Assembly (NCBI GenBank): GCA_037447655.1 | Contig: JBBHKE010002697.1 | Location: forward strand, 64,001 to 124,000 | From: Zygnema cylindricum | Lineage: Eukaryota; Streptophyta; Zygnematophyceae; Zygnematales; Zygnemataceae | Length of the DNA stretch: 60,000 nt | Reading direction: 5' to 3' | In this document: positions 29,310 through 40,450 of the stretch, piece after piece | Layout of the letters: each line of letters opens with the position of its first letter | Position numbering within the stretch: the first letter of the stretch is position 1 | Made by a program: the position numbers and the translations under genes | Notes under the pieces: generated by a model | Databases searched by the model: none | Told to the model about the DNA's origin: nothing | What the model saw: only the letters and a program-made list of their open reading frames with translations

Positions 29310-30780
29310 TAGTTTGCCCTCCAGAGTTAACTTCTTAATCCATAGATCTGGTTGACTAAACTAAGGACTTTCAGCTAGTCGTTTTCGTTTCCCCACTCCT
29401 GGGCTTCTTGCTCAGCTAGGTATAATGCAATATCTTCTTGATGACCTTCAATGACATCAATTTTTTTAAAAGACCCCTTATTTGTATAGTCTCTAGCGTA
29501 ATGATTTGGACCTCTACATTTAAAACAAGTGACTTTCTTTTTGGGTTTTGTGCACTCTCTGCTGAAATGTCCCTGCTCTCCACAGTTATAATTGTTAATG
29601 TTTTTCAGTTGTGCACACTCAAATGCTTTATGACCTCTTTTTTGGTAGACAGTGCATGTGGGAATGGTAAGATTAGGTTTTTGAGCATTAATGATTGGTT
29701 TAGGACTTTTAATATATCCCCTCTATTGTGAAATTTATTTCCTTTATTAACACTTTGTCCACCCTTTTTATTTCCTTGAAGATATTCTGCCTATTCACGA
29801 GACCTGCATTCAGACCCTCTTTGATAAATTCCTCTTTACCCCACTCTGACACTTCATTGAAATTACCCCTGAGTGATGGAGTTTCTCGAGACCATCTTCG
29901 ACAAATTCCTCCTTACCCCACTCTGACACTTCATTGAAATTACCCCTGAGTGATGGAGTTTCCCGATTATACCCCAACTGATCCTCTAATTCCAATGACT
30001 TATCCTGTAATTCTTTCAAATTATTAAATGTTTCATTTATATTTTGTAAAGGATTCAGATAATTTAACAAATGCAACTTAGCCATTTCATCAGTTAAACC
30101 CATGAAATGAATGCTAGATGAGTCAAATTCCATAATGTAATCCTTCAGAGATCCAATGTGGTTAGAGTTTAGCCACTTTTCTTTCATCCTGGATTTATAA
30201 GTGATAGACAAGAAACGGGATTTGATCGCGGTTTTAAAAGCTTCCCAATCAGCATTATCAGGAATATAATTAGACCTTCTCTGAGTGTAATACCAAAATC
30301 TGAGCATCACACTTCAGACAACTGACAACAAAAAAAGTGTAATCATCCCGATCACAATTCCTAGATTCCAAATAATACTCCATATGAAAAATTCAAGCAT
30401 CCAACTCATCAATCTTCTTACCATCAAAAGATGGTGCCTCACTAATTGACAATTTCAAATCTCTTATCTTTTTAGGTTTATCATGATCATCTTCCCTAAA
30501 ACTGGCAATTTTCTTATTACTCTCACCTTTTCGATTATTAACATCATTTATGGAGTGAATTAGATTAATAAGCTCATCCAATTTCTGATTTGAAACATTT
30601 CAATTTTCCTTAACATCCTTCAATTCACTCTTCAATTTAGAAATTGTTTTATCCACATCAACAACATGATTATTAAATCTTTTGACTAATTTTACAATAC
30701 GCTTGTTCAACACATTCAAAGCATCCTCTATTTCACGTTTCCATGCAGAATTTTCTATTATCATAAAAAGAAATCAAACA
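29310..30780 (-). pseudogene. Gypsy Gag (minus-strand element)
   Basis: The Gag capsid region covers 30310-29960 (DWEAFKTAIKSRFLSITYKS, GSLKDYIMEFDSS). Three zinc-knuckle-like modules follow around 29640-29510 (QKRGHKAFEC, NCGEQGHFSREC, CFKCRGPNHYARDY). Each has lost at least one ligand or sits in a broken frame. A further N-terminal piece is at 30581-30393. The gene is broken by stops near 30311 and by a 77-bp tandem duplication at 29826-29979. Confidence 0.82.
29826..29979. repeat. 77-bp tandem duplication inside gypsy gag
   Basis: AAATTCCTCTTTACCCCACT at 29826 recurs at 29903 with one base changed, and about 60 bp after it also repeat. Because 77 is not a multiple of 3, the second copy is read in another frame. 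This explains the unrelated peptide that follows. Confidence 0.85.
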
Positions 30781-31532
30781 ACAAAAGGTTGAGTATAATT
30801 ATCTAAAAGAGTTTGCTACAGATTTGAAGTCCTCAAATTGCTCCAATCCAAGACTTCCTCTCCTTAACAAATCCTTTGAAAGGATCAAAGTTTGATAAAT
30901 CAATACGACATTGAAAGTAAGTTAGTGCAAATTGAATTCTTCAATTTTCCAAACATTAAAACAAAAAGGTAAGAATTTCTCCAAAAAATTTGCAGCAGCA
31001 AAATTGAAAGCTCTCAAAGGTAAGATTCAACCATTAATTTTGCACCAACAAAATTGAAAAGCTCTCAAAGGTAATAATTTAGGTTTTGAAAAGTTTTGAG
31101 TCATTTCTAGACTTGTTAGCTCTTGAAGAAGTAAATTACTCCACTTTCTTTCTACTCTATTAGAAAATTTCCCATTTCCCACTACATCAGGATGTTTTAC
31201 TCTCTAATCCTCACATCCTCACCCTTCATGGCTTTAAGCTCTCCCTGTACACATGAATCATCGCTAGGAGAAAACATGTTTGTTTGACCTCTTGGTAATT
31301 GGAGTGAGATTCAGCGCTGGCTACATTGCCCACCCCGCCTGAGCCCACCCCACCTAAGTCTTTCAAACCTAAGCACGCCCTATATCTAACCAACGGTTGT
31401 TGGCAGTGTGGTCACTTAGTTTCCTTCCAATCCCATACCACTTCACATTGTTGTTCCACCAACACGGGTTAGAGCACCATCACCGGTCACGACATTCGAT
31501 TTTCGAGTGAGGAAGCTTCTCCCTGGCTTCTA
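30781..31532 (-). other. Leader of the minus-strand gypsy element
   Basis: This AT-rich untranslated region lies between the primer site and gag. Two short stretches repeat (AAAATTGAAAGCTCTCAAAGG near 31000 and again near 31055). No coding region is supported. Confidence 0.5.
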
Positions 31533-31550
31533 ACCAAAGCTTTAATACCA
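31533..31550 (-). promoter_or_regulatory. Gypsy primer binding site (3' end of tRNA-iMet)
   Basis: Minus-strand TGGTATTAAAGCTTTGGT differs at a few positions from the classical plant tRNA-iMet site (TGGTATCAGAGC...). It is preceded by ...GTTACATA, the presumed LTR end near 31553. Only about 30 bp of that LTR remain before element E sequence begins. This element therefore uses ordinary full-length tRNA priming, unlike the copia elements here. Confidence 0.6.
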
Positions 31551-31589
31551 TATGTAACATGATTCCCTACTCTTTAGAAAATCCCATTA

Positions 31590-32765
31590 CTAAAATCCCT
31601 TTCGCAAGGAACTCCTTGCTCTTCACGACCTCGATGAGTTGAAAGTGAAGAATGAGTTGGTTTAAAGAGTGGCGTGACAGATCGAGCTCGGGTGGTTCGA
31701 CCGGTGGGAGGGGTAGTGGAAATTTTGAGCAGTTCCTTTGAGAGTAGTTCTTCACAGTCGGTACAAGACCGGCCCAGGAGGGCTCCTGCTCCCTGCCCTC
31801 CACAATCTTTCTCCAAGGACACCTCTACCAGCAAGCACTCTAGGGGACGCACCACCTCTCGGTCTCGTGAAGGAGAAGGAACTAGCAGGAGGGAATCGCA
31901 AGATCCTTGGAAAGGGAAGAGGTTCGACCATCGTGAGAGCAAGGGGAGATTCGCTCCTATTTCCTAAAAGGAAACATCTCCACCTCCTGTGTCAACCTCA
32001 ACCATGGGACCTTCTCTAGCCCTAGCGCCAGTTTACCTTTCCGGAGGGCTCTGGCGATCCCAACCAACAAATCTAGAAGATCCAGTTACAGACATGGAAA
32101 AATCCTCTCCCAAAGCCCCGCTAGTTTGCCCTTCCAGAGGGCTATGGCAGCCCAAACCTACAAATCTAGAGGCACCAGGTGTAGATATGGGAGATCTAAC
32201 AAGGGTGTTGAGCAGTGTTAGAGAATTGGTTAACAAGCTGAAATCTCAAGGTGGGGCTACAACGGGGGCCGGATCTCTCACCATATATTGGGAGGATTTA
32301 GAGGAGGAAAGGAAGAAAGTATGGGAACAAGAATTACGTGTGATACGAGTTGCTAGGCTTAGGTCCGGAGGGCTTTTAGTGGGCAAGTTTCCACTTCGCC
32401 CATAATAAATCATTATTTGGAAAAGCCGACTCGGGAAACCACTGCTTCCCGAAACTCAACCACAAATGACTCCATCAAGAACTTGACAAGAACCTTCTAT
32501 TCAGCAAGAAGGGGGGGGTATCGCAAGACCTAATGAAAAGGGTTAGGGTGTAGATTGACCTTCTGCATTTGCTGCTGTATCTCTAGAGCTTCCCACTTTT
32601 GTATCGGTGGAGATCTCCATTGCCGTGGAATCCTTGGTGGAATTACAACTGGACGAAAAGGTTCACATTCCCTTAAGACTGTCCACTCCTCCTTCGTCAC
32701 CTCCTAGACAATCTCCTGATCTTCCCCCTTCTCCTCATCCACTTCCTTTCTCTCAGTCCGAAGGA
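31590..32765 (+). pseudogene. Truncated second copy of element E gag
   Basis: It is colinear with 34560-35670 of element E. GGAACTCCTTGCTCTTCA, VVRPVGGVVEILSSS, RPRRAPAPCPP, KRFDHRESKGRFAPI, TIYWEDLEEERKKVWEQELR and VHIPLRLSTPP all match E peptides with substitutions. It has several frameshifts and stops. It starts abruptly beside the gypsy LTR stub and loses similarity near 32765. Confidence 0.85.
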
Positions 32766-34083
32766 CTTGCTGCAGCACTGTCAAGCTCGAGTGCTTTTCA
32801 GGCACACTTCTATATTAGCGAGGATTTCCATACCCTTCCTACCCGTACTGTTCTCAGAATACGGAAAAGTGAGCGCAACCAGCCGGAAGGATTATGGTAT
32901 TTCCTCTACTTAACAAGACGCACATTGTTTCGTGCCTAACGGAGGCTGGACGACAAAGTTTTACCGTCTGAAAGATCGCAGTTCCGTCACCTAGTACTAG
33001 CTTCCACCAGCCCTAGTGGAGGGTACATTGTGGATTGCCACGTAGACTTTCGGACTGTCATCTAGATTTTGCTGTTAGCTGTCTGTAGCAATTCAGTTCA
33101 GATTCAGCTGACCAGTGGTTAATTAATTACATTAAGTCAAAGCTTGGCACTTCCGTGTCCTTTTCTTTGTGGTTTGGCTTATAACTGCGGATCAAATAAT
33201 AACTTCCGGCCGCGGATCTCGCCGTAGTCAGATGTTTAACTTTTTGCCCCAAGTGTAGTACGGACTATTTGGTCCTCTGTCAGTTCGATTGCTCTTGCTT
33301 GCCGCTCATTGGTTCATAGCATAGTTCTGACTTTTGGACCTGATTTTGGACAAACTTTGATGTATAAGGCGCTTGGGGCCGAAGGAGACAGGTTGCTTTT
33401 CAGTACTGTCTCCTGTGAAAACCCTTAGAAATTCCAACAAACCTTCTTTTGGAGAATCTTTGTGTTGTTTGACTCTATTGTCATCTCTGTTTTGGATTTG
33501 TCTATTTTGGGAATCATAGTTCGGGTTGGCGGTTGGCACTGCCGTCCCTTTGGGTGATTTTTGGATTTTTCGCTGCTTGAAACTGAGAAGAGTCTAGTCG
33601 GTTCTGAGCTGCGGACACCGAGGGTTGAAGGAGTACCATACCTATTTACACTGCCATCAGGAGAGATTTCGCCTTTCTCCCATTGTCATCGTAAATTGCC
33701 TGGGTATGTTAAGCTTGCTTCGCCATCTTTTATATCATCCATCTTATATTTTATTTCTGTGGTCAAGGTGATATTGTTAAATCTGAAACAGCCATTCCTA
33801 TTTATTTTTATATGTCCACGTGGTAGTGCATCTGTGTCTTCACTTGTAGTCTTTTTTGCTTTGGCGGGGACTTCCTGGAGTAAAACTGCAATTTCCTGGC
33901 ATCGAAACAGTGGGTTTTGAGGGAACGGATGCTATAGACTTCCTGTGGATAAAGTACAGTACTGAAAAGCCACCTGTCTCTTTCGGATTAGAGGGGATAG
34001 GAGCTTTTTGACTTTAGAAGCTCTCTTGGCGAAAGCGAGATTTGTTTCCTCTCGTTGATTCTTCTTTCGAGACCTTCGTCATC
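32766..34083 (+). other. Leader of element E; 5' LTR not identified
   Basis: No coding region is supported. The 3' end of E suggests that its LTR begins TGAGGTACCGACC, but I do not find that sequence here, so the 5' LTR is missing, diverged or differently placed. I could not identify a primer binding site with confidence. Confidence 0.4.
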
Positions 34084-37000
34084 ATGGGGGGGGGGTGAAG
34101 CTCAAGATAAGAATCTCTCCGGTGCCAGGCCGGAAGAACGGGCGAATCAAGAAGCGGTGGTATCAGAAGAAGAGTCACAGGTTCCCGAAGAATTTGTCCC
34201 CTTTACCTCGCCTGCCAATATAGAGCGATTTCTCCAGGGGATGATGCCTGAGCGTGTTAGGGTTGAGACTCCTCCGAAACCACCCGAACCACAAACTTCG
34301 CCCCCATCTCCTCCTAGCCTCACTCCCGAACATTTTCCCTCCTTGGGGGAGGCCTCCAGAACCTTTGCCGAGGAAAGAAAGGAGTCCAGAGCACAGGCTC
34401 AAGAAAGAAACCAAGTGTTACCCCGGGCCAGGCCAAAGAGGCAAGCTCAACGGGAGCCCCTTTTGGGTCCCCTTCCGGAGGTCGGGCTTCACACCAGATC
34501 AAAGATTCCCAGGGCCGAAATTCAGATTGACCCTGCGGTTTTGACGGATCCCAGCCGCCCTGGTCGAAAGGAACTCCTTGCTCTTCATGATCTTCATGAA
34601 CTGAAGGTTAAGCAGGAGTTGGTGCAAAGAGTGTCTCGGTCGGATCGTCCTCGGGTGGTTAAACCAGTGGGAGGGGTAGTGGAGATTCTAAGCAGCTCTT
34701 CAGAGAGTGGTTCCTCACAGTCCTTGCAGGGAAGGCCTAGGAGGGCTCCTCGTTCTCGCCCTCCTCCATCTTCTTCCCAAGACACTGCAGCAAGCCGACC
34801 ATCCCGAGGGCGCCCAACTTCGAGGTCTCGAAGGAGAGCAGATGGCAGCGATAGCGGGGCTCCAGAGCCGGGGAGGGGGAAGAAGTTTGACCACAGGGAT
34901 AGCAAGGGTAGATTTGCACCTATTCCCAAGGAAGAACCTTCCCCAACGCCAGTGCCAGTCTCCACCGAGAGATCTACCCCTCCAGCACCCCGGGTCCGCC
35001 GTCATGGAGGGTTTTGGCGACCCGAACCCACTGACCCAGAGGTTCCGGAAATCGAACCAGAAGAGTTTTCCGAGGGATTGTTTCGAGCCAGGCCTACAGA
35101 TCCAGAAATTCTAGGAGCAGGGATAGCTGATCTGACCGGAGTAGTGGAAAGGGCTAAGGAACTAGTGGAAATTTTAAAATCTCAGGGCTCGGCTACGGCG
35201 GGGACTGGACCCGTTACAGTGGATTGGGAAGCATTGGAGGAAGAACGGAGAAAGTTGTGGGAGCAGGAATTGAATCTCATCCGGGAAGCTAGGCGGAGGA
35301 CCAGTGGGATCCTCAGTGGGCGGATCCCTCCAACACCAGTAGCGGAAACCCCGCCCGGAGCTCCACCCCAGGCTCCTCTTTCGGAGATTGGTCGGGAACC
35401 TCCTCTTCAGCGGGAAGAGGGGGCAGACACAAGACCTAATATTGGGGGTTTGGGTGCAGATTTACCGTCTGAACTCGAAGCGGCTCCGCGGGAAGAGCCT
35501 ACTTTTGTTTCGGTGGAGGTTTCTGAAGCTGTTGAGGCCTTAGTGGAGTTACGACCGGACGAAAGAATTCACATCCCCTTGAGACCGTCTACACCTCCTT
35601 CTCCTCCACCCAGACTGTCCCCTGATCCTCCTCCTTTCCCTCCTCATCCTCCTACTTCCCACTCCCAGGCTCCGGTAGCAGAACCCCGGGACAATCCCAT
35701 CTCCTCTCCATCTCCTTTCGTTTCTCTTACTGGAGCCGACCGTGGGTCCCCAGGTCCGCTGAATTTACCCTATAAGTACGACGTATACTCCCCTCCTCAC
35801 AGGCGTTCCCCCTCCTCCAGTTCCGGAACTCCACCTCCTGAAACCTCCCGAAGACGGCCCCGGAAACAGACTCCTTTCCGAAGACAAACTCCTTCTCCTC
35901 AGAACGGGCCTTCGTCGTCTTCTTCTCCATCTCTGCCCGGAGATCAACCTTTGAACAGACCTCGGATCCACATCCCTTCAGAGGAGACAGTTCGTCAGGA
36001 CGAAAGGTATTCCCGTGGATATCGAAAAGTGGACGAAGGGGAGTGGGCCCTTCCTTCTGCGACACCAGGCCAGACAAGTCTTCAGACGCAGATACCCTCT
36101 GCTCACCGGGGGCCAGGAATTCTTCCCGTGAGGAATACCCTTCCTCCAGCCATCCTTTCAGGGGTTGGTACTTCCTCTGCGGGAGGAGTATCCGCGCCTA
36201 GCGGAACAGCATCTCCTACCGGAGGAGAAGGCGGTTCCGGTCCCGAAGAAGAGGACAAAGGGGTTACTTCGCCGGCACAGTTCGTTAGTCCCACCGGCCT
36301 TTCCTTTTCCCAGTTCACCCAACCAGCGGAAGAAGAGAAAGAAATGGGGGATATTCGAATATTTACAGGGGACAGCTCAGGGATCGCTTTCTCAGATTTC
36401 GAGTTGTTGTGGAAATCTTTCACTCAATCGGAAATCAATAAGTACAGGGGAGGAGCTATTCCGGACGACTTCGAAACAACTCTCTTTCCCATGATGGTCA
36501 ACTACCTCTCTGGAGGGGCGTTGGCAGATTATAAGGAGCGTCAACCTCTCTTGATGGCTCCAAGCATCAAAATCTCAGATCCGGCCCTGGATGCATAAGT
36601 TTTACGAGGGGAGGCAGATTTGGCTGCCGCAGTGGTGACCCCTGTAACAGCTACCTTCACCGATGATATGAAGTTGCAGGCCCAAGGGAGGGTTTATGTT
36701 AACCAACTACAAGCAATTCAGGTAGCTCGGGCTGCAACTCGTATGGTGGCAAATCCAACCCCTTGCACCACTCTTCTAAACATCTGGAGACTCCTCTACA
36801 CCGAGAGGAATGAATCAGCCATCAAGGAATTCACGAAATTCCGGTGTTTGAAGAATGAGACGCCTCAGACACTTTTTAACCGCCTCTCTAGTCTTTGTCT
36901 GAAGACTAAACTGTCTACCATTGACCTTCCCGCAATGGCGACCAAGTATTTCATTGTTGTCCGTAATTCCTTCGGATCGACAGGGCAGACTGCCTTGGAT

Positions 37001-37456
37001 AACTGGATCGCAGGACAGGCCATCCAGGACATAAATCCCTCGGCCAAGGACATATCCCTGGTGGCCATGAAGTTATACGACCACTTCGTTCACAGTGAGG
37101 CGAGAGAAAAAGCCGTGACCAGCAAGGCAAGAGCGAATTTTTCAGGATTCGCCGGGGAAATTTCCTTAAGTGGGGAAGAACAAGCGGAACTCCAAGCTTT
37201 GCGGAAGCTTAAAGGGAAGCAAGTTGTTGACAGCGGGCCAGAACCTGCAATGGGGGCCGACGATCGGGTGATTCTGTACAATTGCCTAAATTGTCAACAA
37301 CCTGGACATGGATGGAAACGCTGCAGCAGGACACTCAAACCGGAGCTAGCCCTCAAGTTGAAAGAATGGGAGGTAGAACGTTCAGAAAGGAACCAGAAGC
37401 AGCATGAAGAACGACTCAAAGGAGCTGGGGGGGGGGGAGAGAACACCGGTCACTAA
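34084..37456 (+). pseudogene. Element E Gag
   Basis: The likely start is the ATG at 34084, but the ten-G run straight after it puts a TGA in frame; one G fewer would open the 847-codon frame. The N-terminal 700 residues are rich in Pro, Ser, Arg and Glu (EILSSSSESGSS, RPTSRSRRRADGS, KKFDHRDSKGRFAPI). The globular part begins near 36340 (IRIFTGDSSGIAFSDFELLW). A single TAA at 36596 interrupts it and the same frame continues to 37456 with the capsid-like ETPQTLFNRLSSLCLKTKL and a zinc knuckle CLNCQQPGHGWKRC near 37284. The frame closes at a second G-run (about 37427). Confidence 0.8.
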
Positions 37457-39483
37457 GAACAATTACCGACCCACTCCACGGAGCGAAACTTCAAAAATGT
37501 CCCAGTCCAAACTGCGGCAAATCAAACTGCCCAAGTTTGACGATGCTCAGATCTCCAACGAGATTCGGAGAAAGTATACCACCGAGGGTCACAAATGCGA
37601 GGCCTGTGGTTTAATGGGGCACAAGGAGGGGCAATGTTTCCGGAAGAACGGGATCCCGAAGGAAATGATGCAATTTGCTCTGTTCACGGGAGGAGGAGAG
37701 ACTGCCGTTAACCCTCTTCCCCTACAACTCCTTTACCCTTGGGAGCGCCCAGTGCTGCCTACACCTGTGACACTAGAACAATTAACGACTGCTCCAGCCA
37801 GACTTACATCGGAGATAATAATCCAACAACAGAGTCAGCAGATGGCTGCCATGGCTGCAGAGTTGGCTGCACTTCGTTTGGGGTCGACTTACCGGCCTGC
37901 TCCTCTTACGGCAGCGCAACGACTCCAAAGACAGAAGCAAGAGTTACTACAAAAGCTAGCGGAGCTTGAGCTTCAAAGCACATCGGGTGCTAACGAAGAC
38001 GATATGATGGGTTGGGATTTGGAACCCCCAAATGCCCACCATGCAAGCAGTTTCCTGCACGGAGCCTGGAATGTTGGAGTGGGAGATGGTCGTAGACAAC
38101 TCCGCTCCTCAACCTCGGATCAAAGGAGAGACAGGCGGAAAATGGGCCCAAAGGACCACAACCGGAAGGCAACCGGGCCTTTGTCTTTCACGCCCAGGGC
38201 AGTCATTCTGAACAGTGACATAGGCCTTAGGATCAAGCCCACTCAACCCCCCCCTCTTCCTTCTCAACCTAAATTGCCTCCCGGTTTCGAAAATTACAGG
38301 AAACAGAAACTGCAGCAGGAGACAAGATCACTGGAAGAGGACAAACAGAGCACTCAGGAATGGTTTGAGCGGTTTATGGCGGAACGCCCGGACGAGGATG
38401 CACCAAAAACTCCACCCGTACCCGATTCCGGTTCTGAAACTGATGGCAACGAAGAGATAGAACCGGATCAGGAAAAAAATTCGCCTACATCCTGCCCAAA
38501 AGCTTCGCTCCATTCCTCCAAGCCTGCTGTTATGCTGGTCCGGCATTTGATGCCTTATGCCTTGACTCATGTCAAGACCCTTGCTTCCACCCATAATCTG
38601 CCCGAAGAGATCCTTATTCAGGCCCTGGGAGAAGAGATCCATTCTGGAAAAGACAAAGTCGACAGGGTGACACCACCCACGGCGATATACTTCTCTTCAG
38701 ATCCAAAAACCCCCATGGCGGATAAGGACTACAAAACTTTGTCCGTAGCACTTATTCTGAACCGGACTGGGAATTTCAAACTGAACGGGTACAGCGGGTA
38801 TCAGGACGCTGTGGTTGATACCGGAGCACTTCCCAACCTCATTACTACTTCTGCATTGCAGAAAATGCAGGAAGAACTCAGACCCCAAATCTGCCCGAGT
38901 AACATCTGCTTGAGCACAGTCAACAGCGGCAATCAGCCAGTCCATGGAATCATCAAAGCCATGGACATTGAATTCTCAGATGATGCGGGACAGAAGGTGA
39001 AAATTGGACTTCTTTTCTTAGTGGTAGAAGGGAATCAGTTTGAAATTCTGTTGGGAATGGCAAACTTGGACCCGCATGAATATGAGTTTGAGTGTTTGGA
39101 AGGAGTAATGTACAGTTCGGGACCCAGGAAATCCCGAAGGAACCAAAGTTGTGGTTCCTTTGGATCTATGGAACCGGGGAAAGACAAATGTTCCGGTGTC
39201 TGGCTGTTACCCCGTGTATTCTACCACCTCTCCGGCGGAGCTGTTTGACAGTTCCACAGATATTGCCGAAGACATCTAGCAATTCCCGATTTCCAAGCGG
39301 TGGGAAAGGGAATACACAGACAGATTATTGCAGGTGGCGAAACTCCGGCGGGGAGTGGATCAAACCTTCTCGGCCTTACAATTACCGAAAACAGATTCGA
39401 CGATCCAGTCAGATGTTTTCCAAACCAAGACTGGGAGCGGGGACTTCAATCGACAAGTGGTGTCATTGACAGTCCCAGACTCC
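37404..39483 (+). pseudogene. Element E second zinc knuckle and protease
   Basis: This frame overlaps the end of Gag at a poly-G run (near 37427). It has a second knuckle, CEACGLMGHKEGQC, near 37590, a long Gln/Pro-rich linker, and a retropepsin-like active site VVDTGALPNLIT (Asp codon at 38817) followed by FEILLGMANLDPHEYEFE. The DTGA motif is intact. A frameshift near 39110 moves the reading into the frame of PLDLWNRGKTNVPVSG, which has one TAG at 39278 and then runs on without interruption into the methyltransferase. This shows that the methyltransferase is part of the same polyprotein. Confidence 0.78.
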
Positions 39484-40450
39484 GGACTTCAGGTTTTATC
39501 TTTATTTTCGAGAATCAATTCTGATTTGGAAGCAGTTTTAAAGGCAGGGTATGGAGTGGAGTCATACACAGCATTGGAAATTTCACCGGAAGCGCGAGTT
39601 GTCAGCGAACACCGCCTACATCAACTGCACCGCTTATATCCTCAATAGATTCCAGTGTCTTTCATCTCCTAAGCTCACCGGAGTCTTCCCCAGAATGTGG
39701 ATAATATAATGGCACCTCATTTAGCTAGTCTGGGAAGAGTAGATCTGGTTGTGGCGGGATGGCCTTGTCAGGGATACTCCCTAGCATGACAAGGAAGAGG
39801 GCATCAGGACCACCGAAGTGGAACCTTCTATCAGATGATTACATTGATATCGTGGATTCAGCAGCTCCAAGACACACCATTGGGGTACATTCTGGAGAAT
39901 GTCCACCCGGGGGATGATAAACGAAAGCAGGTTGCAAAAAGTTGGAATCAGGTAACCCGTATCCTAGGAGCTCCCTTGGTTTTTGACGCTGCTCAAATGG
40001 GATCTCGAGCGCACAAACTCCGGGCATATTGGACCAATATGATCCCTCTTCCAGTCCTCCGGCAACTGTTGGAGACACACACCCCCGACCCCCAGATTTC
40101 AGTACAGCAAATACTTGGGAAAGGGAGAATGGCGACACCTGTAACAAAACCGGATCGAACTCCTTTCTTCCGATGCAATATCCCCGGATTCCCACGTCAA
40201 GCACTCCCCACGTTGGTATCTTTTCCTCACAGTCACGCCTACCGGAAAGGAGCAGCTGGAATGATTTTTGACAGCAAGGAAAGACTTTGGACAGCACCAA
40301 CAATATTGGAACGAGAAAAGGCAATGGGATTTCGACCGGAAACCACGGCAGCACCAGGTATTTCAGACCTACAGCGGTGCAGCCTCATAGGGCAAAGCAT
40401 GGATTTAAATGCCATTACCTGGGTTGTCAAACATGCTCTTGCCTATTCTA
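39484..40450 (+). pseudogene. DNMT3-like cytosine-5 DNA methyltransferase domain in element E
   Basis: The domain spans about 320 codons between protease and RT, in the frame that continues into RT. Motif I is QVLSLFSRINSDLEAVLKAG. Motif IV is DLVVAGWPCQGYS, with the catalytic Cys of PCQ at 39763-39771. Motif VI is ILENV (ENV at 39895-39903). Motif VIII-like sequence is QMGSRAHKLRAYWTN, followed by a short target-recognition stretch and the C-terminal EREKAMGF and SLIGQSMDLNAITW. Motif spacing and the AHKLRAYW form resemble DNMT3/DRM-type enzymes more than bacterial ones. Family members methylate cytosine C5 using S-adenosylmethionine. Stops at 39646 (TAG), 39670 (TAA) and 39787 (TGA) disable this copy; catalytic residues are otherwise kept. 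Self-methylation of the element's DNA is inference. Confidence 0.87.

Noticed and set aside
34055-34083. Start of Gag at the TTG at 34055
   Set aside because: A TTG start is unlikely in a eukaryotic nuclear element; the ATG at 34084 followed by a G-run length change explains the open frame better.
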